Below, piece by piece: positions 45,779-57,959 of a stretch of DNA of 64,000 nt. How positions within the stretch are numbered: position 1 is the first letter of the stretch; the number at the start of each line of letters is the position of its first letter. The stretch lies in assembly GCA_963971225.1 (NCBI GenBank), contig OZ020269.1:16625921-16689920 (forward strand). The letters are read 5' to 3'. The notes below the pieces were generated by a model. It ran no database searches and was not told where the DNA came from. It saw nothing but the letters and a program-made list of their open reading frames with translations. The position numbers were made by a program, and so were the translations under genes. This DNA comes from Melieria omissa (Eukaryota; Arthropoda; Insecta; Diptera; Ulidiidae).

Positions 45779-45830
45779 CTCACATATTGATTGGCTAATA
45801 TTTTGCAGATTCAGGCGAAATATGCGATCC
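45779..45830 (-). CDS. Sema2b: Sema2b exon, Sema domain blade 1
   Basis: This 52-bp exon completes the Met codon begun by the previous exon and encodes DRIFRLNLQNISQSICE, ending in phase 0. The acceptor is ttttttacag and the donor gtaagca. The residues follow LYVGAM directly, as in other class 2 semaphorins (DR-[VI]-[FY]-RLNLQNI), and include an NIS glycosylation sequon. It is isolated between a 3.5-kb and a 10.4-kb intron. It is too short to be found by ORF length and was placed by splice phase and similarity. Confidence 0.9.
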
Positions 45831-46808
45831 CTGTAAAAAAATAAGACAAGTAACAATTAGTTTTGCTTCAGTAAACAGTTTTTGTGAATAGAAGTTTAAT
45901 AAAAACAATTATGAAAGCTTTGAAGTAAGTTCTTATAATTTGTTATCACATTTAAATATAAATATTTAAATAGAATTAAATTCAAGCTGAAATTTGCTTT
46001 ATACATATTTCAGCTTTGCAGCCCACACAGTCATCATAATAATAATTTTCTTCCATTATTTCCGTAATTATTTTCAACTTTGGCCTGACCTCATGAAACT
46101 TGGACATTAGTCAAAAGTAAGTGGCGCCAAATTAGGGCCAGGCAAGAAATAATTTATGACAATATTTTGCAAAGTTAGTCGAGGGTCAGAATCATTGCAA
46201 ACCTTCCAGTTGCTAGTTTTGCCGCCTAGAAATTCAACAGTTTGTGGATCGGCAGCAAACAGAAAGCAACTATGTTGACATTGTAGAGAAGACATTCATG
46301 GCTCAACTAATTCCACAGAAAAAAAATCATTAAAATCATGGCCTTTTGATAGCCTCAGTGCTACCTTTTGATATATAATCAAAACAATTTTTTAACGAAA
46401 GCAAAATAAAGCCTTAATCCCCTTTATTCAATTCCCTGGGAGCATAGGGACTCCATCAGTGGTGCAGTCAGGATTCAATTTTGGGGTGTTTACAACTTTG
46501 AGCTCGATTCCATTTGAAACCATATTTTGTACCAACAATTTTTGTATATAAGGAGGGTTGAACACAAAAACCCATTCCTGGACTCAACCATAGTATTAAG
46601 TATAGTTAAGTAGTCTAATAAAATGTCTCCCTATCGGGGCAAACAAGATTTTTGATACAAATCTCAAATTAAATCAATTTAAATGTTTGAAATTCGTCTG
46701 TTCAAATATTGTTGGACCAGAGTCGTCTTTTCAATATTGAAACAGTGTCAAAGTCAAAGTGTATTGGTTCAGTTATCCTATGGCTGGCAGTTCTAGAGGA
46801 AACACCTC
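45831..46808 (-). other. Sema2b intron, mostly unique
   Basis: Nothing coding was seen. The block 46455-46585 is a copy of the dispersed repeat at 24390-24525. Confidence 0.45.
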
Positions 46809-47293
46809 CACCCATTGCTGCCTAATGGGTAAAAATTTACCCATGAAAACTAACTTTTTAAAAAAATCACAAAAAGATTGTGGTAGAGATATCTCAAAAT
46901 CATTGACAGGGATGGTTGGGGTAAAGATGGAACTATCTTAGTCTAGTGGAGGTCCCCCTAAAATTCCGCCATCTAGCTAGAGTTACCAGACTCCAAAAAT
47001 TATGAATTTTCCGGAGGCGAAACGTGTGGCCTTAGAACTTCACAAAAATCTGCCTCTTAACTCACCTGTAAACAATACATCTTTTGTTCACGTGTTTAGC
47101 TGATCACTTTAAAAAGTATGGAAAAAAGCTACTATTGCTGCCTAATGGGTACAAAATACCCAATCAATATCTCAGCAACGTGCAGAGATAGAAAGCTGAA
47201 ATGTCTCTGATTCTTTTGGGTCAATTCTAGATCGTGTATGAAATTTCATCAAAATCGTATGGGCGGAACTGGTACCCGGCAGCAATGGGTTAA
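46809..47293. mobile_element. piggyBac-type MITE with ACCCATTGCTGCC ends
   Basis: The left end has ACCCATTGCTGCCTAATGGG and the right end, inverted, TTAACCCATTGCTGCCGGGT, with TTAA kept only on the right (47290-47293). A third TTGCTGCCTAATGGGTAC occurs internally near 47138. It is about 485 bp with no transposase. Confidence 0.68.
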
Positions 47294-49295
47294 TCGATTC
47301 GATCTGTACTATGTTGGGGGATAACCTATCGCCAGCAGTCCTCAGTGATGGATCTGCTATTAGTCGTCCCCTGGAAGAGAAAGTTCACCTCTGTATGTGA
47401 AAGTTTATTACTGGGTTGTGGAGAAGGGCCTCTATGCATTCGTTGTTGATAGATAGAAGACGTTGTTGGAAATCGCAGAGGTTGTTGTCTTTAATGAACT
47501 AATTTGTAGTCTGAACTGGGTCTGCTTAGAGATGTTGTTGTTGTTGCTCTAGTACGGACTACTTGTTAATCTGCAGAGTTCTGACAAACGTTACACATAA
47601 AAACGTTTAACGACGTCAGATGCTAGTTTGAGGTTTGGAAATATTTTCAATATTAAATTGAATCCTTCATCTACTTATTTAGATTCTCACATACAGCAAA
47701 ACACCTTCTTAAAGTTACTTTTATTTGATCAGTATAGGAATCCATCCCAAGATTCAAGTCCCGCATTAATCTTTTCAATTCGTGTAGAATATTGAACTTC
47801 TTATAGTTAAATACCACAAATTCTTGTCGACAATTTATTAAGGAATTTTTAAACATTTTTTCCCTTTTGATGAATCCTTAAATTTCTATGCATTGTTGTT
47901 ATGTTGCATCATACAATTGGAATTTATTTACTCCACTTTTGTGCACTTAAATGTGGACACGTCTGTTGCCAAATGCTGCAACAACAGTACGGCACAAATA
48001 ATGCAACAACAAAAAACGAAACAAAGCACAAAAAAAGTCGCTTTCGGTGGATTGCGGTTAAATTGTTCCCCAACTGCAACCATTAATCTTCATTTCGCCT
48101 GATGCTCTCCTTAAGTAGTAACCAGCAGTCGCACTCGACGCGACTGACACGCAGCGCGGTAACGGTGCTCTTGTCGCTGTTGTTGCTTCTGCCGACAAAA
48201 GTGTACCAGTTGAAAATGGCGCCGGCACCAGTAGCGCACTTCGATGGGGGCGCACAAAGTAGGCGACGCCGTGAGGACTGGCGGTGGCATTGAGAATTGC
48301 AGGCAAATTGGTAAAATATGGCGGAGCCAGCGGCCAGTGTGCGCGCACTGCCATTGACGGAGGCGGATGCGGATGCGTGTCAGTGTGTGTGTGTGTGAAC
48401 GAAGGCTGCCGTGGCACCGCAGGCAGACATGCCAACAGCCGAAACGCGCCAACGATGGCGGCTCCGGCACAGACAGATATTAATTCATAATTATGTATGC
48501 TGACAGTGTTGCCAACTATGTTTCAAGTTTTTGAAGTGCTTTTTGCGTTGAATAATGAAATATGGCGAACGCTGGCAAATGCGTGCGCAATTTTTGAGCA
48601 GTTTTAGATTTCACAAAAGCGACAACAACAACAACAACAGCATAGAACAGCCAGTACTCAAAACAGTAGCGAGTAGCGACAAAAAGGAGTAATTCAATGG
48701 ACGCAACAACAGTGACAGCATAGGCGGAACTAAGCATTGAAAGGTGCTTAGGGTGCTTGTAGGTGGGGGGTTGAAGGGGTGCGGCGCTAGTAGAATATGC
48801 TGCGCAGCAGGTAGCTGGGGTAGGGGACGTAATTAATTGCAGCCTAACAAGCACTAAATGCGGACTGTAAGGAGCCACACACACACACACACATGTACAT
48901 TCGTGGACAATTGAAGCGAAACGATTTTCAACAGCCCACACCAGTGTTGCCTACTAATGGCCCTAAGTACGGCGGCGGCGGCTATTTGGCAGCTGACGTT
49001 AAGTTGTGGGTCGGTGAGGCAATGGCACAAATAAAATGCTGCCAGAGCGCCAGGCATGAGGAAAATATAGGAGAGCATCGATTGAATAATGGCAACGAAT
49101 TTCGACGGCAATTTGTAACAATTGAAACGTATAAAGACGATTGAATGTTTGTAAAACATGCTATAAAGTATAAATACTTGAAAGAGCTGAAATATTTTCA
49201 TGTAAAAATTCAATACAATTATTGAAAATTAAAAAAAAATTAAATATTAATTGAAAAAATTGATTATTTAAAGATATGAATTTGTTTCAACTTAC
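47294..49295 (-). other. Sema2b intron with GC-richer unique block
   Basis: From about 47890 to 49150 it is GC-richer, with GTGTGTGTGTGTG near 48382, CAACAACAACAACAACA near 48623 and CACACACACACACACA near 48877. Nothing coding could be confirmed. Confidence 0.4.
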
Positions 49296-49383
49296 ATTGC
49301 GCCCACGTAAAGTGCATTGTTGTTTTCATCGAAATAAAAAGTTTTATAATGTAGTGGTCCACAGCTAAAGTCTTTGACATGAT
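49296..49383 (-). CDS. Sema2b: Sema2b exon, N-terminal start of Sema domain
   Basis: This is the most upstream exon I could place. The acceptor is attgcag at its high-coordinate edge and the donor is gtaag just below 49296. It enters in phase 2 (the split codon should give Asp) and ends on AT of a split Met codon. It encodes HVKDFSCGPLHYKTFYFDEN followed by NNALYVGA, the beginning of the first blade of the Sema beta-propeller, with the expected FxCG and LYVGAM signatures. The preceding exon should carry the signal peptide. It was not recognised between 49384 and 64000, so the first intron is at least several kb and probably runs past the window edge. Confidence 0.9.
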
Positions 49384-49547
49384 CTGCAATAAAAATTAGT
49401 GAAATCCAATATTAGAATTCAGTGCAATTTTATCTAATATTTTAATATTTTATTAGAAAAAGATATTAAACAAATATTTTATATGAACCTTGAATATGGT
49501 TTTGCTTTAGCTTATTAAATGAATTTATATAAATTTGTTTTTCATAC

Positions 49548-50135
49548 AGAATTTTTATTTTATTTTATTTTGTTTTATTTTGTTTTATTTTATTCTATTT
49601 TATTTTATTTTATTTTATTTTATTTTATTTTATTTTATTTTATTTTATTTTATTTTATTTTATTTTATTTTATTTTATTTTATTTTATGTTATTTTATTT
49701 TATTTTATTTTATTTTATTTTATTTTATTTTATTTTATTTTATTTTATTTTATTTTATTTTATGTTATTTTATTTTATTTTATTTTATTTTATTTTATTT
49801 TATTTGATTTTTTTTCATTTTTTTCATTTCATTTCATTTAATTTCATTTCATTTTATTTTATTTAATTTAATTTTATTTTATTTTATTTTATTTTATTTT
49901 ATTTTATTTTATTTTATTTTATTTTATTTTATTTTATTTTATTTTATTTTATTTTATTTTATTTTATTTTATTTTATTTTATTTTATTTTATTTTATTTT
50001 ATTTTATTTTATTTTATTTTGTTTTATTTTATTTTATTTTATTTTATTTTATTTTATTTCATTTTATTTTATTTTATTTTATTTTATTTTATTTTATTTC
50101 ATTTTATTTTATTTTGTTATATTTTATTTTATTTA
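49548..50135. repeat. (ATTTT)n pentanucleotide microsatellite, about 580 bp
   Basis: Long ATTTT array with scattered variants (ATTTC, ATGTT, GTTTT) and a short imperfect centre near 49804-49870. It lies upstream of the first placed exon. Together with the array at 44287-44790 it flanks the two N-terminal exons. Confidence 0.97.
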
Positions 50136-50892
50136 TTAGACAAAATATTAAAAAATATTTTATATGAACCTTGAATGCAAATGGTTTTGCTTTTATCTTA
50201 TTAAATTAAGTTATAAATTTTTGTTTATACAGAATTTACATTTTTATTTATTATTGTGGCAATGGAGCCCAGATTCCGTTTTAATACCACCAACTTCGCG
50301 TATTCTACATTTTTGGACCTAAGTAAATGTTAATTTCTATTAGATCCACTTTGTTTTTTTTTTTAAACCGCAGTTATCTACAGAGTTTCTCCTCTGAGAA
50401 CTCGCCCAGGGTGTAAAGACTAAAGAGCTGCACAAAAGTTCTACTGGGCACACTTCACTACTGCACAATACTGTCAAGCACTGTACTTCATTGTCGCGTT
50501 GACAGCGAATTCAAATGCGCAATAGTTCTATTCTGCAACAAAGCAAGCACTGCATCATTCGAACACCTTTTCGCTACAGCAGCGACAGTGTTTGTGTTCT
50601 GCTGTGTAGCAAAATATCAAGACAGAAAGCTATAATGAGGTTAATAACGGTAAATCACTGCACACCAAGTGAAATAGAACTTCTACTTTACACCGAGTGA
50701 AGCAGAACTTCTACTTCGCACCGAGTGAAACAGACTTAAATAAATATCGAAAAAACATGTTTTAAACCTGCGTGTTTTTTACATTAATGTTGTTGTAATG
50801 CTTGAAATGCAGCCCATATTTCATACAAAATACCAAAAACAAACATCAGCAACTCCGATCGTGCAAAATAAAACACCGTATGCTTGAAAATT
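50136..50892. other. Presumed first intron, no recognised feature
   Basis: GAACTTCTACTTTACACCGA and GAACTTCTACTTCGCACCGA at about 50680 and 50705 form a short direct repeat. Nothing else was seen. Confidence 0.4.
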
Positions 50893-51060
50893 TTCTACTT
50901 CAGTGCTTCACTTCAGTCTTGTTCTACTTCAGTGTTGTTCTACTTCAATGTTGTTCTACTTCAGTGTTGTTCTACTTCAATGTTGTTCTACTTCAGTGTT
51001 GTTCTACTTCCGTGTTGTTCCACTGCATTATTGTTCTACTTCAGTGTTGTTCTATACTTC
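50893..51060 (+). repeat. 16-bp minisatellite, about 10 units
   Basis: The unit is TTCTACTTCAGTGTTG with C/A and A/G variants, repeated in tandem. Because 16 is not a multiple of 3, every frame through it is open and reads the same SVVLLQCCSTS-like pattern in shifted frames; this is not a protein gene. Confidence 0.95.
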
Positions 51061-51362
51061 AAGGTGCTTGAAGTTCTATTGTCATTTTGTGCTGTATTCG
51101 TATGAATATTAAAAGTTTTCTTCACTGCAGTGCTTGTTTTGTAGTAAAAGTGAAGAAGAGCGACAGTATTTAAAAGTGCAGCGATGGCTTGCAAGTCATT
51201 TTAATAGTGCTTGCGCAGCTCTTTACTCTCTATAAACCTGTGCTTTGTGACCTAAAAAGATTTATACAAAGCTAGATTATAAGAAGTTTGTTCGTTAAAG
51301 CATTTAGAATACTTCTATACTTCTATACTACTATGGATTTTTTGCAGAACTGTTTACACAGA

Positions 51363-51755
51363 ACTTGTAGTCAAAGTGCTCTTTGACTATCACAAAGGTT
51401 CGCATATACTTCGACTTGCAAAATATTTTGCCAGTCAGAAATTCTAGAAGATTCTGAAATTTTAATATTTTTTATATTTTTTTGATTTTTACTTTTTTTT
51501 AAATAAATCTTTGCTTCTTAAAAACCCAAAACTCTAACCCATACAATGCCTTGAAAACTTGTAGCTTTAAGTGCTCTTTGACTCTTACAAAGGTTCGCAA
51601 AAAATTCTGATTTGCAAATTAGTTGCTCAGTCAGAAATTTTACAAGAAGTAGAATACTGATATTTTATTTATTTATTTTATTAATTTTGAATTCTTTTAA
51701 ATAAACTTTTTCTTCTTAAAACCCCCAAATTCGAACCCATACAGTGCCTTGAATA
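51363..51755 (+). repeat. Two-copy tandem repeat, unit about 193 bp
   Basis: CTTGTAGTCAAAGTGCTCTT then TGACTATCACAAAGGTTCGC (51367) is repeated as CTTGTAGCTTTAAGTGCTCT then TTGACTCTTACAAAGGTTCG (about 51558). Both copies end in an AACCCATACA.TGCCTTGAA block. Confidence 0.75.
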
Positions 51756-53439
51756 ATTTAATCAACAATTGATAACATTTCCCCAACACTCGACGTGCAT
51801 AACGAGCTCCAGATTTTATTTAAATTTACGCAGTCAAAATCCGCCACTCGTTGGGGCAATGAGTCGTCCCCACTAATTTCATGGCTTCTGTCTAATTTGT
51901 AATATAATTTGCCAAGCTCGGTGGTTTCATAAATTGGCATCACTGCTGCACAGTGCTGTTGTGCTGTGCTGTGCCACAAACGACACTAACAACATTAACA
52001 ATGCGGTCATTATCTGTGGCGCTGCCGAAACAACCCGCTCGCTGTCAGCGGTCATTTAGGTTGGGTCGGGCTTGGGGGCTGACATTGGCACTTTGCAAAT
52101 TTTAATCACACCACGTACGCACGTCACGTGCCAATGCCAGCGCGTGCAGACAGAGTCGCCCGACAGCTTTCGCCCAGCAGTGGCCGGTTGGTTGGCATTA
52201 ACTCGTCGCAGGCAGAGAAAAAAACAGAATAAAAATAGAAATATTCTAATGTCAAATAAAATTACGAAAATTACTTTGTGGCCAAAATGTGTCTCACAAG
52301 CACACACAAACACACAGACAGTTGCAAATTGAAGTTCCTAGAGCTAAATTGGCAACAATTAGCTGGCGAACGCAAAAATTGCGCACAACAAAACAACAAA
52401 ACAGCAAAGCAGTAAAGCAGCGAAACTGTGAAACCGTGCAAGACAAAAGAATAACAAATAAAACACAACAAATCACATAATTTTGTGTTGTGGACACATG
52501 CGGCGCGGTTTGAAGATGCCGCTGGTTCGCATTCTTCTTCTTCTTTGGAGTAAATTTAAGTGACGTTAAACAAAGTCCTTTTATGCATGATAATGAGTGG
52601 TACAACAACAACAACAACAATAGCAATAATAACAATTTCCAACAAATGACAACACAACTGAACAACAACAACAGGGTCATCATTATTGTTTGTAAAAGGG
52701 TCGCGAGGCAAAACTTGGAATCTACCTACAGTTGTTATTTGGTATTTCTTTCTCATTGTTGTTGTTGTGCTACTTTAGAGTAAGACAGTAAGAGAGCAGG
52801 AAAGAGAGCGAGGGCCGGAAAATAGAAAAAATTAGTATACAAAAAGTAGCGAAGCCACTGAAGACACCGAACGCAGCAAGCGGTAGCCACATGAAAGACA
52901 GCGCAAACGGAATGCTGGAAATTTTATGCTGCGCCAGGACATTGCCATAAGCAGCACAACAAGAACATAATAATAGCATTAGACTTAGAAGTGATTTGCA
53001 TAGCAATGAATAATAAACGTGGCACTGTGCAATACGAAAGGCGGCTGCTATAGCAGAAAATGTGTGAGCGGTGAGTTGGTGACCAACTTTGGTTGAGTTA
53101 AAAATAATTGAAAAAGAAGAACTTTTTAGAAAAAGTTCAACAAAAAGTCACTCAAGGATTTACTAAAGTTGGTAAAGCAACATTTACATAAATAATGCGA
53201 AAGCTGACAATTCTATAAACAAAAAAAATTTGTATTAATTGGCAAATGTTGAAAAATGTTATGGGTTAACTTTTGTTTTAAAAATGAGCTTAAATATTTA
53301 TAATTCTTTGTTTTGTTATTAACAAAGAAAGAATATTTTAATATTTGAGTTTTAAATGAGCAACAAATGAGTTGCATTGTTTTAGGAAGAGAAGTGATTT
53401 GATGATCAAAGTTATATCTAACTAAGGTAAAAGTACTTA
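51756..53439. other. Presumed first intron, unique GC-richer block
   Basis: It contains CACACACAAACACACAGACA near 52300, (CAA)n near 52603 and 52661 and several open frames without domains. No signal-peptide exon was recognised. Confidence 0.35.
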
Positions 53440-54530
53440 AAAAGGAACTTGAATGAGATTTTGAAGAGGAAATTATGAAAGAGATGGTTCTATTTAGTAC
53501 TAATTGGCAAAGTTGACAAACCTCCAAATCTCAAAATTTTAAGTCTTATGAGAAGCAACACATTAGTACTAATTGACAGAGTTCATAAGCCTTCAGACCT
53601 CAAAATTTGAAGTCTAATGAGACAAAAATCGGTTGCGAGTTTATATGAAAAAATGAGCTCAAATGATTCAATTGATTTTTAATAACTAAACAATTCTTTA
53701 GTACTTTTGATGAACTTCAATGATCCTTTGAAGAGGCGAGTTGGTCCTATTTGAGGAAACGAATTAATATTAATTTGCCGCCTTCTAAGACATCTAGACC
53801 TCAAAATTTAAAGTCTAATGAGACAAAAATCGGTTCCGAGTTTATATAAAAAAGATAATTTCTTGATAATTCAATGATTAATTGGTGATTCAATTGATTT
53901 TTAATAACAATTCTTTAGTACTTTTAATGAACTCCAATGAGCTTTTGAAGAGGCGGGTTGGTCCTATTTGAGGAAGCAACACTTTAGTACTAATTGACAG
54001 AGTTCACAAATTTTCAGACCCCAAAATTTGAAGTCTAATGAGACAAAAATCGGTTACAAGTTCATATGAAGAAATGTGCTTACATGATTCAATTGATTTG
54101 TAATAACAAAACAATTCTTTATTACTTTTAATGAACTTCAATGAGTTTTTGCAGAGGTGGGTTGGTCCTATTTGAGGAAGCGAATTACTACTAATTGGAC
54201 GTCTTCCAAGACATCTAGACCTCAAAATTGAAAGTCTAATGAGACAAAAATCGGTTCAGAGTTTATATGAAGAAGATAATTTCTTGATGATTCAATGATC
54301 GATTGATAATTCAATTGATTTTTAATAAACAAACAATTCTTTAGTACTGTTAATGTACTTCAATGAGCTTTTGAAGAGGCGAGTTGGTCCTATTTGAGGG
54401 AGCAGCATTTCTGTACTAATTGACAGAGTTCACAAACTTTCAGACCTCAAAATTTAAAATCTAATGAGACAAAAATCTGTTGCGAGTTTAAACGAAGAAA
54501 TGTGCTTAAATGATTCAATTCAAAACAATT
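53440..54530 (+). repeat. Satellite-like array: about 210-bp monomer, 420-bp dimer
   Basis: CAGACCTCAAAATTTGAAGT then CTAATGAGACAAAAATCGGT recurs near 53595, 53802, 54015, 54216 and 54440, with a decayed unit near 53520. Alternate units share extra text (CTAATTGACAGAGTTCA versus CCAAGACATCTAGACC), so monomers alternate in an AB-type higher-order order. Confidence 0.9.
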
Positions 54531-57500
54531 AGTTAGAGCTTCACCACTCTTCCGTTTGATTTTATCTGCCTACCTACTCCAACCGAAAACCAACTCTACA
54601 CTATTTCCTGGTTCTATTAAAAACTTTTGTCACAAATGTATTAAATTTCCTATAAAATACGCCACATGTTCGCTGTTCAATTTGTCAACTGACTGCAAAG
54701 TGGCGTACGCAAAGCACGAAAGTGAACTTTGCAAATGAAAGTCAGCGAGATAGGCGAAAGGAAGGAAGGCCGACTGGCAGGCAGGCAGGAAGGCAAGCGG
54801 CCAAACAAAAGCCAACCTATAGCGCGGCAAATTGTAGTGCTGAAGTCAGCCAATTTGCCTATTTAAATATTGACCCTTATGCAAATTAGTTGAGAAAAAG
54901 TGGGCCAGTCAAATGATGCCAAATACAGCGGACACATTTTTAATGCGCTGTTTACGTTTCAGTCATCACTACAGTAATTGTTGTTGTTGCAACACTTGGT
55001 CCAGTATATAAAATTTGATGAAGAAGAACTTTGTGACATAGTTGTACAATAACAACAACAAAAAACCCAATGAAAAAAATTTATTTTGGAAAATTGACTT
55101 ACTAACTGCACAACAGATGACTGCCTGAGTTTTCTCTCACGACTGGCCTAAAAGTTTTGCTTTTGCTTTTATGTAATTTTCTTTAGTACATTGAGAGCAC
55201 GAAATTTTGTTGTTGACAAAGGTTTTTTTAAAGCAATACTTTTAGTTGTTGTTGTTGTTATTATCTAAGCAGCTGAAAGACAATTTAAGCTAAGTAAAGA
55301 AAAAACGCTTCCACCAAAACATTGGCGGCACTTTAAAGTGAACAGTTGAAACTTTGTTGAGGGCGTGGAGAGAAGGGATTGAAAAAAGTTGAAACTGAAA
55401 AGCATCAAATAATGAGGTCAGCGCGTCAGTTGTGCTGAGAAGCATTTATTTTTAAAAGCTTGCAAGAAAATGTAGCTGTAACTCGCAACATGCACACGCT
55501 GGCGTATGAGTAACCTTTTCATTTGGAGATACAACTAGAATCTAAAAAAAAACCGGCAAACGCTTTTTTTATGCTTTTCTCAAAACGAAAAGCATGAAGC
55601 AACACAAAAGTAAATACATTAAATTTCTATGCACGTCTGTCAAACCGAAAATTCACACTTTAGCTGTCAAGCTTAACATTCAATTATGCTCTGCCAAGCT
55701 ACAACCCACTAACAGTTTTTTTTGTTGTTGTTGCTTGCTACGCTCTACACACTTGAACGCCTTTTTCGGCAATGCGTAGATTTTTTTCTTGCTCAAGTTT
55801 TTTCTTCTGGCGTTTTTTGTATGTTCGTTCTGCTGCTGTTGTGTGTGCGTTAGAGCTTTAGTGCATTGTTGTTGTTGTTGTTGTTGTGCCACTCGAGCAA
55901 AAAAGCTGAAATAATATTTCAGACACATACACATCACTTAATATCCACAATGCCGAGCAGCAGTGCCCGAAAAGAAAGCGTGCAAGGAAAAGCATACAAT
56001 TTTTTGCAAATTCAAAGAAAGGCTCCACCATCCAGCACACACACACACAAAACACCTTTCACATTCTTATACACATATATGTATTTATGTGCATATCGAT
56101 ATGAAAGTATGCTAACTGTATTGATATTTCTCACTGTTGCCGCGTGCGAGTGTAAAAATGTGTAAACAAAAGCGCCAAAAAGGTCCAACAACAATGGCGG
56201 CGTTTACTAGCGTCCAAACGCACACACACACACACACATGTTCGGCACGTTAACTGGGCGTTTGAAGAGCAAAAACGTCACTAACACACTCACACACACA
56301 CATGCATACAAACGAACACTTAGTGTGACCCAGAAAAGAAAGTAGGCAACTAACTGTAGGGAGCGAAAAATTTTTTTGGGACGATTTAACGTCATTATTG
56401 TCTGCCAACGATGCGTTAACATATGCCGACTGGCGTTTGCCTCCTTATAAATTCATATGTGTGTATGTGTTTTGATTTTATGTGCAAATGTTCAACATGA
56501 AGGCAGTTGCCTCTATGCTTTGTGCATGCCAAACAAAATGTCAGTAAATTTTGTTCGGTTTTTGCGTGTTAAACGCTTTAAATTGTGTGTGTTTGTGTCT
56601 GTCTGTGTGTGTGTGTGCGGCCATTGAACACAAAGCGCACCCACAGAACATATACAGCAACGAGACGAATTGATGCCTGTTTCGGTATGTATTTGTGTAT
56701 TAAATAACGATAGCCAAAAAAAACTGAAATAAAATCGTCCAAAAAAATCGTCGAACGCAAGGACACAGCCACGACAGCGGGCACGTGTCTAGCGTGACTT
56801 GCCTGTCATTCGCTTCTGTCACATTATCGTTGGCCGAGGCGCAAATCATTTTCGTCACTCACGTCGCTGGCAGCTGTCAAAATATTTACTTCCAGCGAAA
56901 AGCGTTTGGTTTTTCGTCTTTTTTTCTCTCCTTGCTACACCAGCCACTTTGCAATGTCAGTCGCTAAGCGTTGCCACACTTTGCGGAAATGGTTGGCTTT
57001 TCGCATGGCGATTTTTTTAGGCAATTTTGTTTGTGTAGGTATATGATTTTTTTTCAGTTGTGTTAAAAAAGTTTTAGTTTTCTCATTCTATATGTTTGTG
57101 TGTATTTTGTGAAAGTGTCCTTGCGCACATTATTTTAATATTCATTTCAAGGCGCTGCCAATCAAACTTTTTCAGCCGCCTGCTTTGACTTTTTGCGCGC
57201 TCGAACTTTTCAAATTTTCAATCTTTTATTTTATTTTATTTTTGATTTCCTTTTTTCCTTACTCTTTGTTGTTGTGCGCCATTTAAATGCTTGACCTTTT
57301 TCTGCTGTCAGTGTCAGCCTCATTGGCACTTCATCATGAGCGGCACATCAATCAAATTTTCATGTACTCTGCATATAAATAGCGAAATTTTTGCTTCTTA
57401 AGAAGTTCGCACTGCTGTTGCTGTTGGACTGTGATTTGTGATTTCTGTCGCTTGGGCGCTCGGTGAGTGAAAGTGGTTTTGTCGCGCTCGCTTTTTGTTG

Positions 57501-57959
57501 AGCTTTGTGGATGGGATGCTGTTGCTTGCTTGAAAAAGTTAAACGCCTACACCAACACATTTGTGTTTATGTGTTCACAAACACATGATTTACTTTCTCA
57601 CATACCAACTCATGCTTCAACTGCACATGTGGCAGTTTGATGCTCCTTTTCATACAGAAATATTTGACTCAACTGAAATTTGACATTTCTCAATGTTCGA
57701 ATGAGACCTTTTCGTTTGATAAACTGTAATTGTATGTAATTTTGTATGTGTATGTAGCTTAGACTGGATTTAGTGCGCGATTTTTCGATTTCGATGCTCC
57801 GCGACCTTTCATTTTATGCGGTTTGGTAAAAAAGTTTATGAAAGAAGAAATTTTGAGGCAAAAATGGCGTTAAATGGCGTTGCATCGAGTTCAAAGTTCA
57901 CAAAAAAGCTGGGAAATTCGACAAATTGCACCACAGCTGGTCAGAAGTTGCTCTTAGAG
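54531..57959. other. Presumed first intron, long unique block
   Basis: It has balanced composition with many open frames but no recognisable domain. TTGTTGTTGTTGTTGTTG lies near 55867, CA runs near 56040, 56220 and 56290, and a GT run near 56598. It might contain enhancers; no proof. Confidence 0.35.

Larger units (their letters stand above)
12472..49383 (-). other. Sema2b: Sema2b-like secreted semaphorin gene (coding part present, 5' exon missing)
   Basis: Thirteen coding exons on the minus strand join in frame to give 668 residues plus a TGA stop. Exon lengths are 88, 52, 69, 108, 138, 133, 357, 229, 337, 164, 153, 109 and 72 bp, and every intron is GT-AG. The domain order is Sema (about residues 1-470), PSI (about 470-510), Ig (about 525-605) and a short C-terminal tail, with no membrane segment, as in secreted class 2 semaphorins. 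Family knowledge says these are guidance ligands that bind plexin. The stretch RYDSYLDGTLLCSY in the Ig domain resembles my recollection of Drosophila Sema2b more than Sema2a, which has Cys at that Ser. The signal peptide and first residues of the mature protein are not in the placed exons. Class 2 semaphorin is near certain; 2b over 2a is less sure. Confidence 0.93.

Noticed and set aside
49519..49866. 115-codon open frame of FYFIL repeats
   Set aside because: Again the (ATTTT)n array; no domain or splice context.
50802..51112. Overlapping frames with SVVLLQCCSTS repeats
   Set aside because: Products of the 16-bp minisatellite, open in all three frames.
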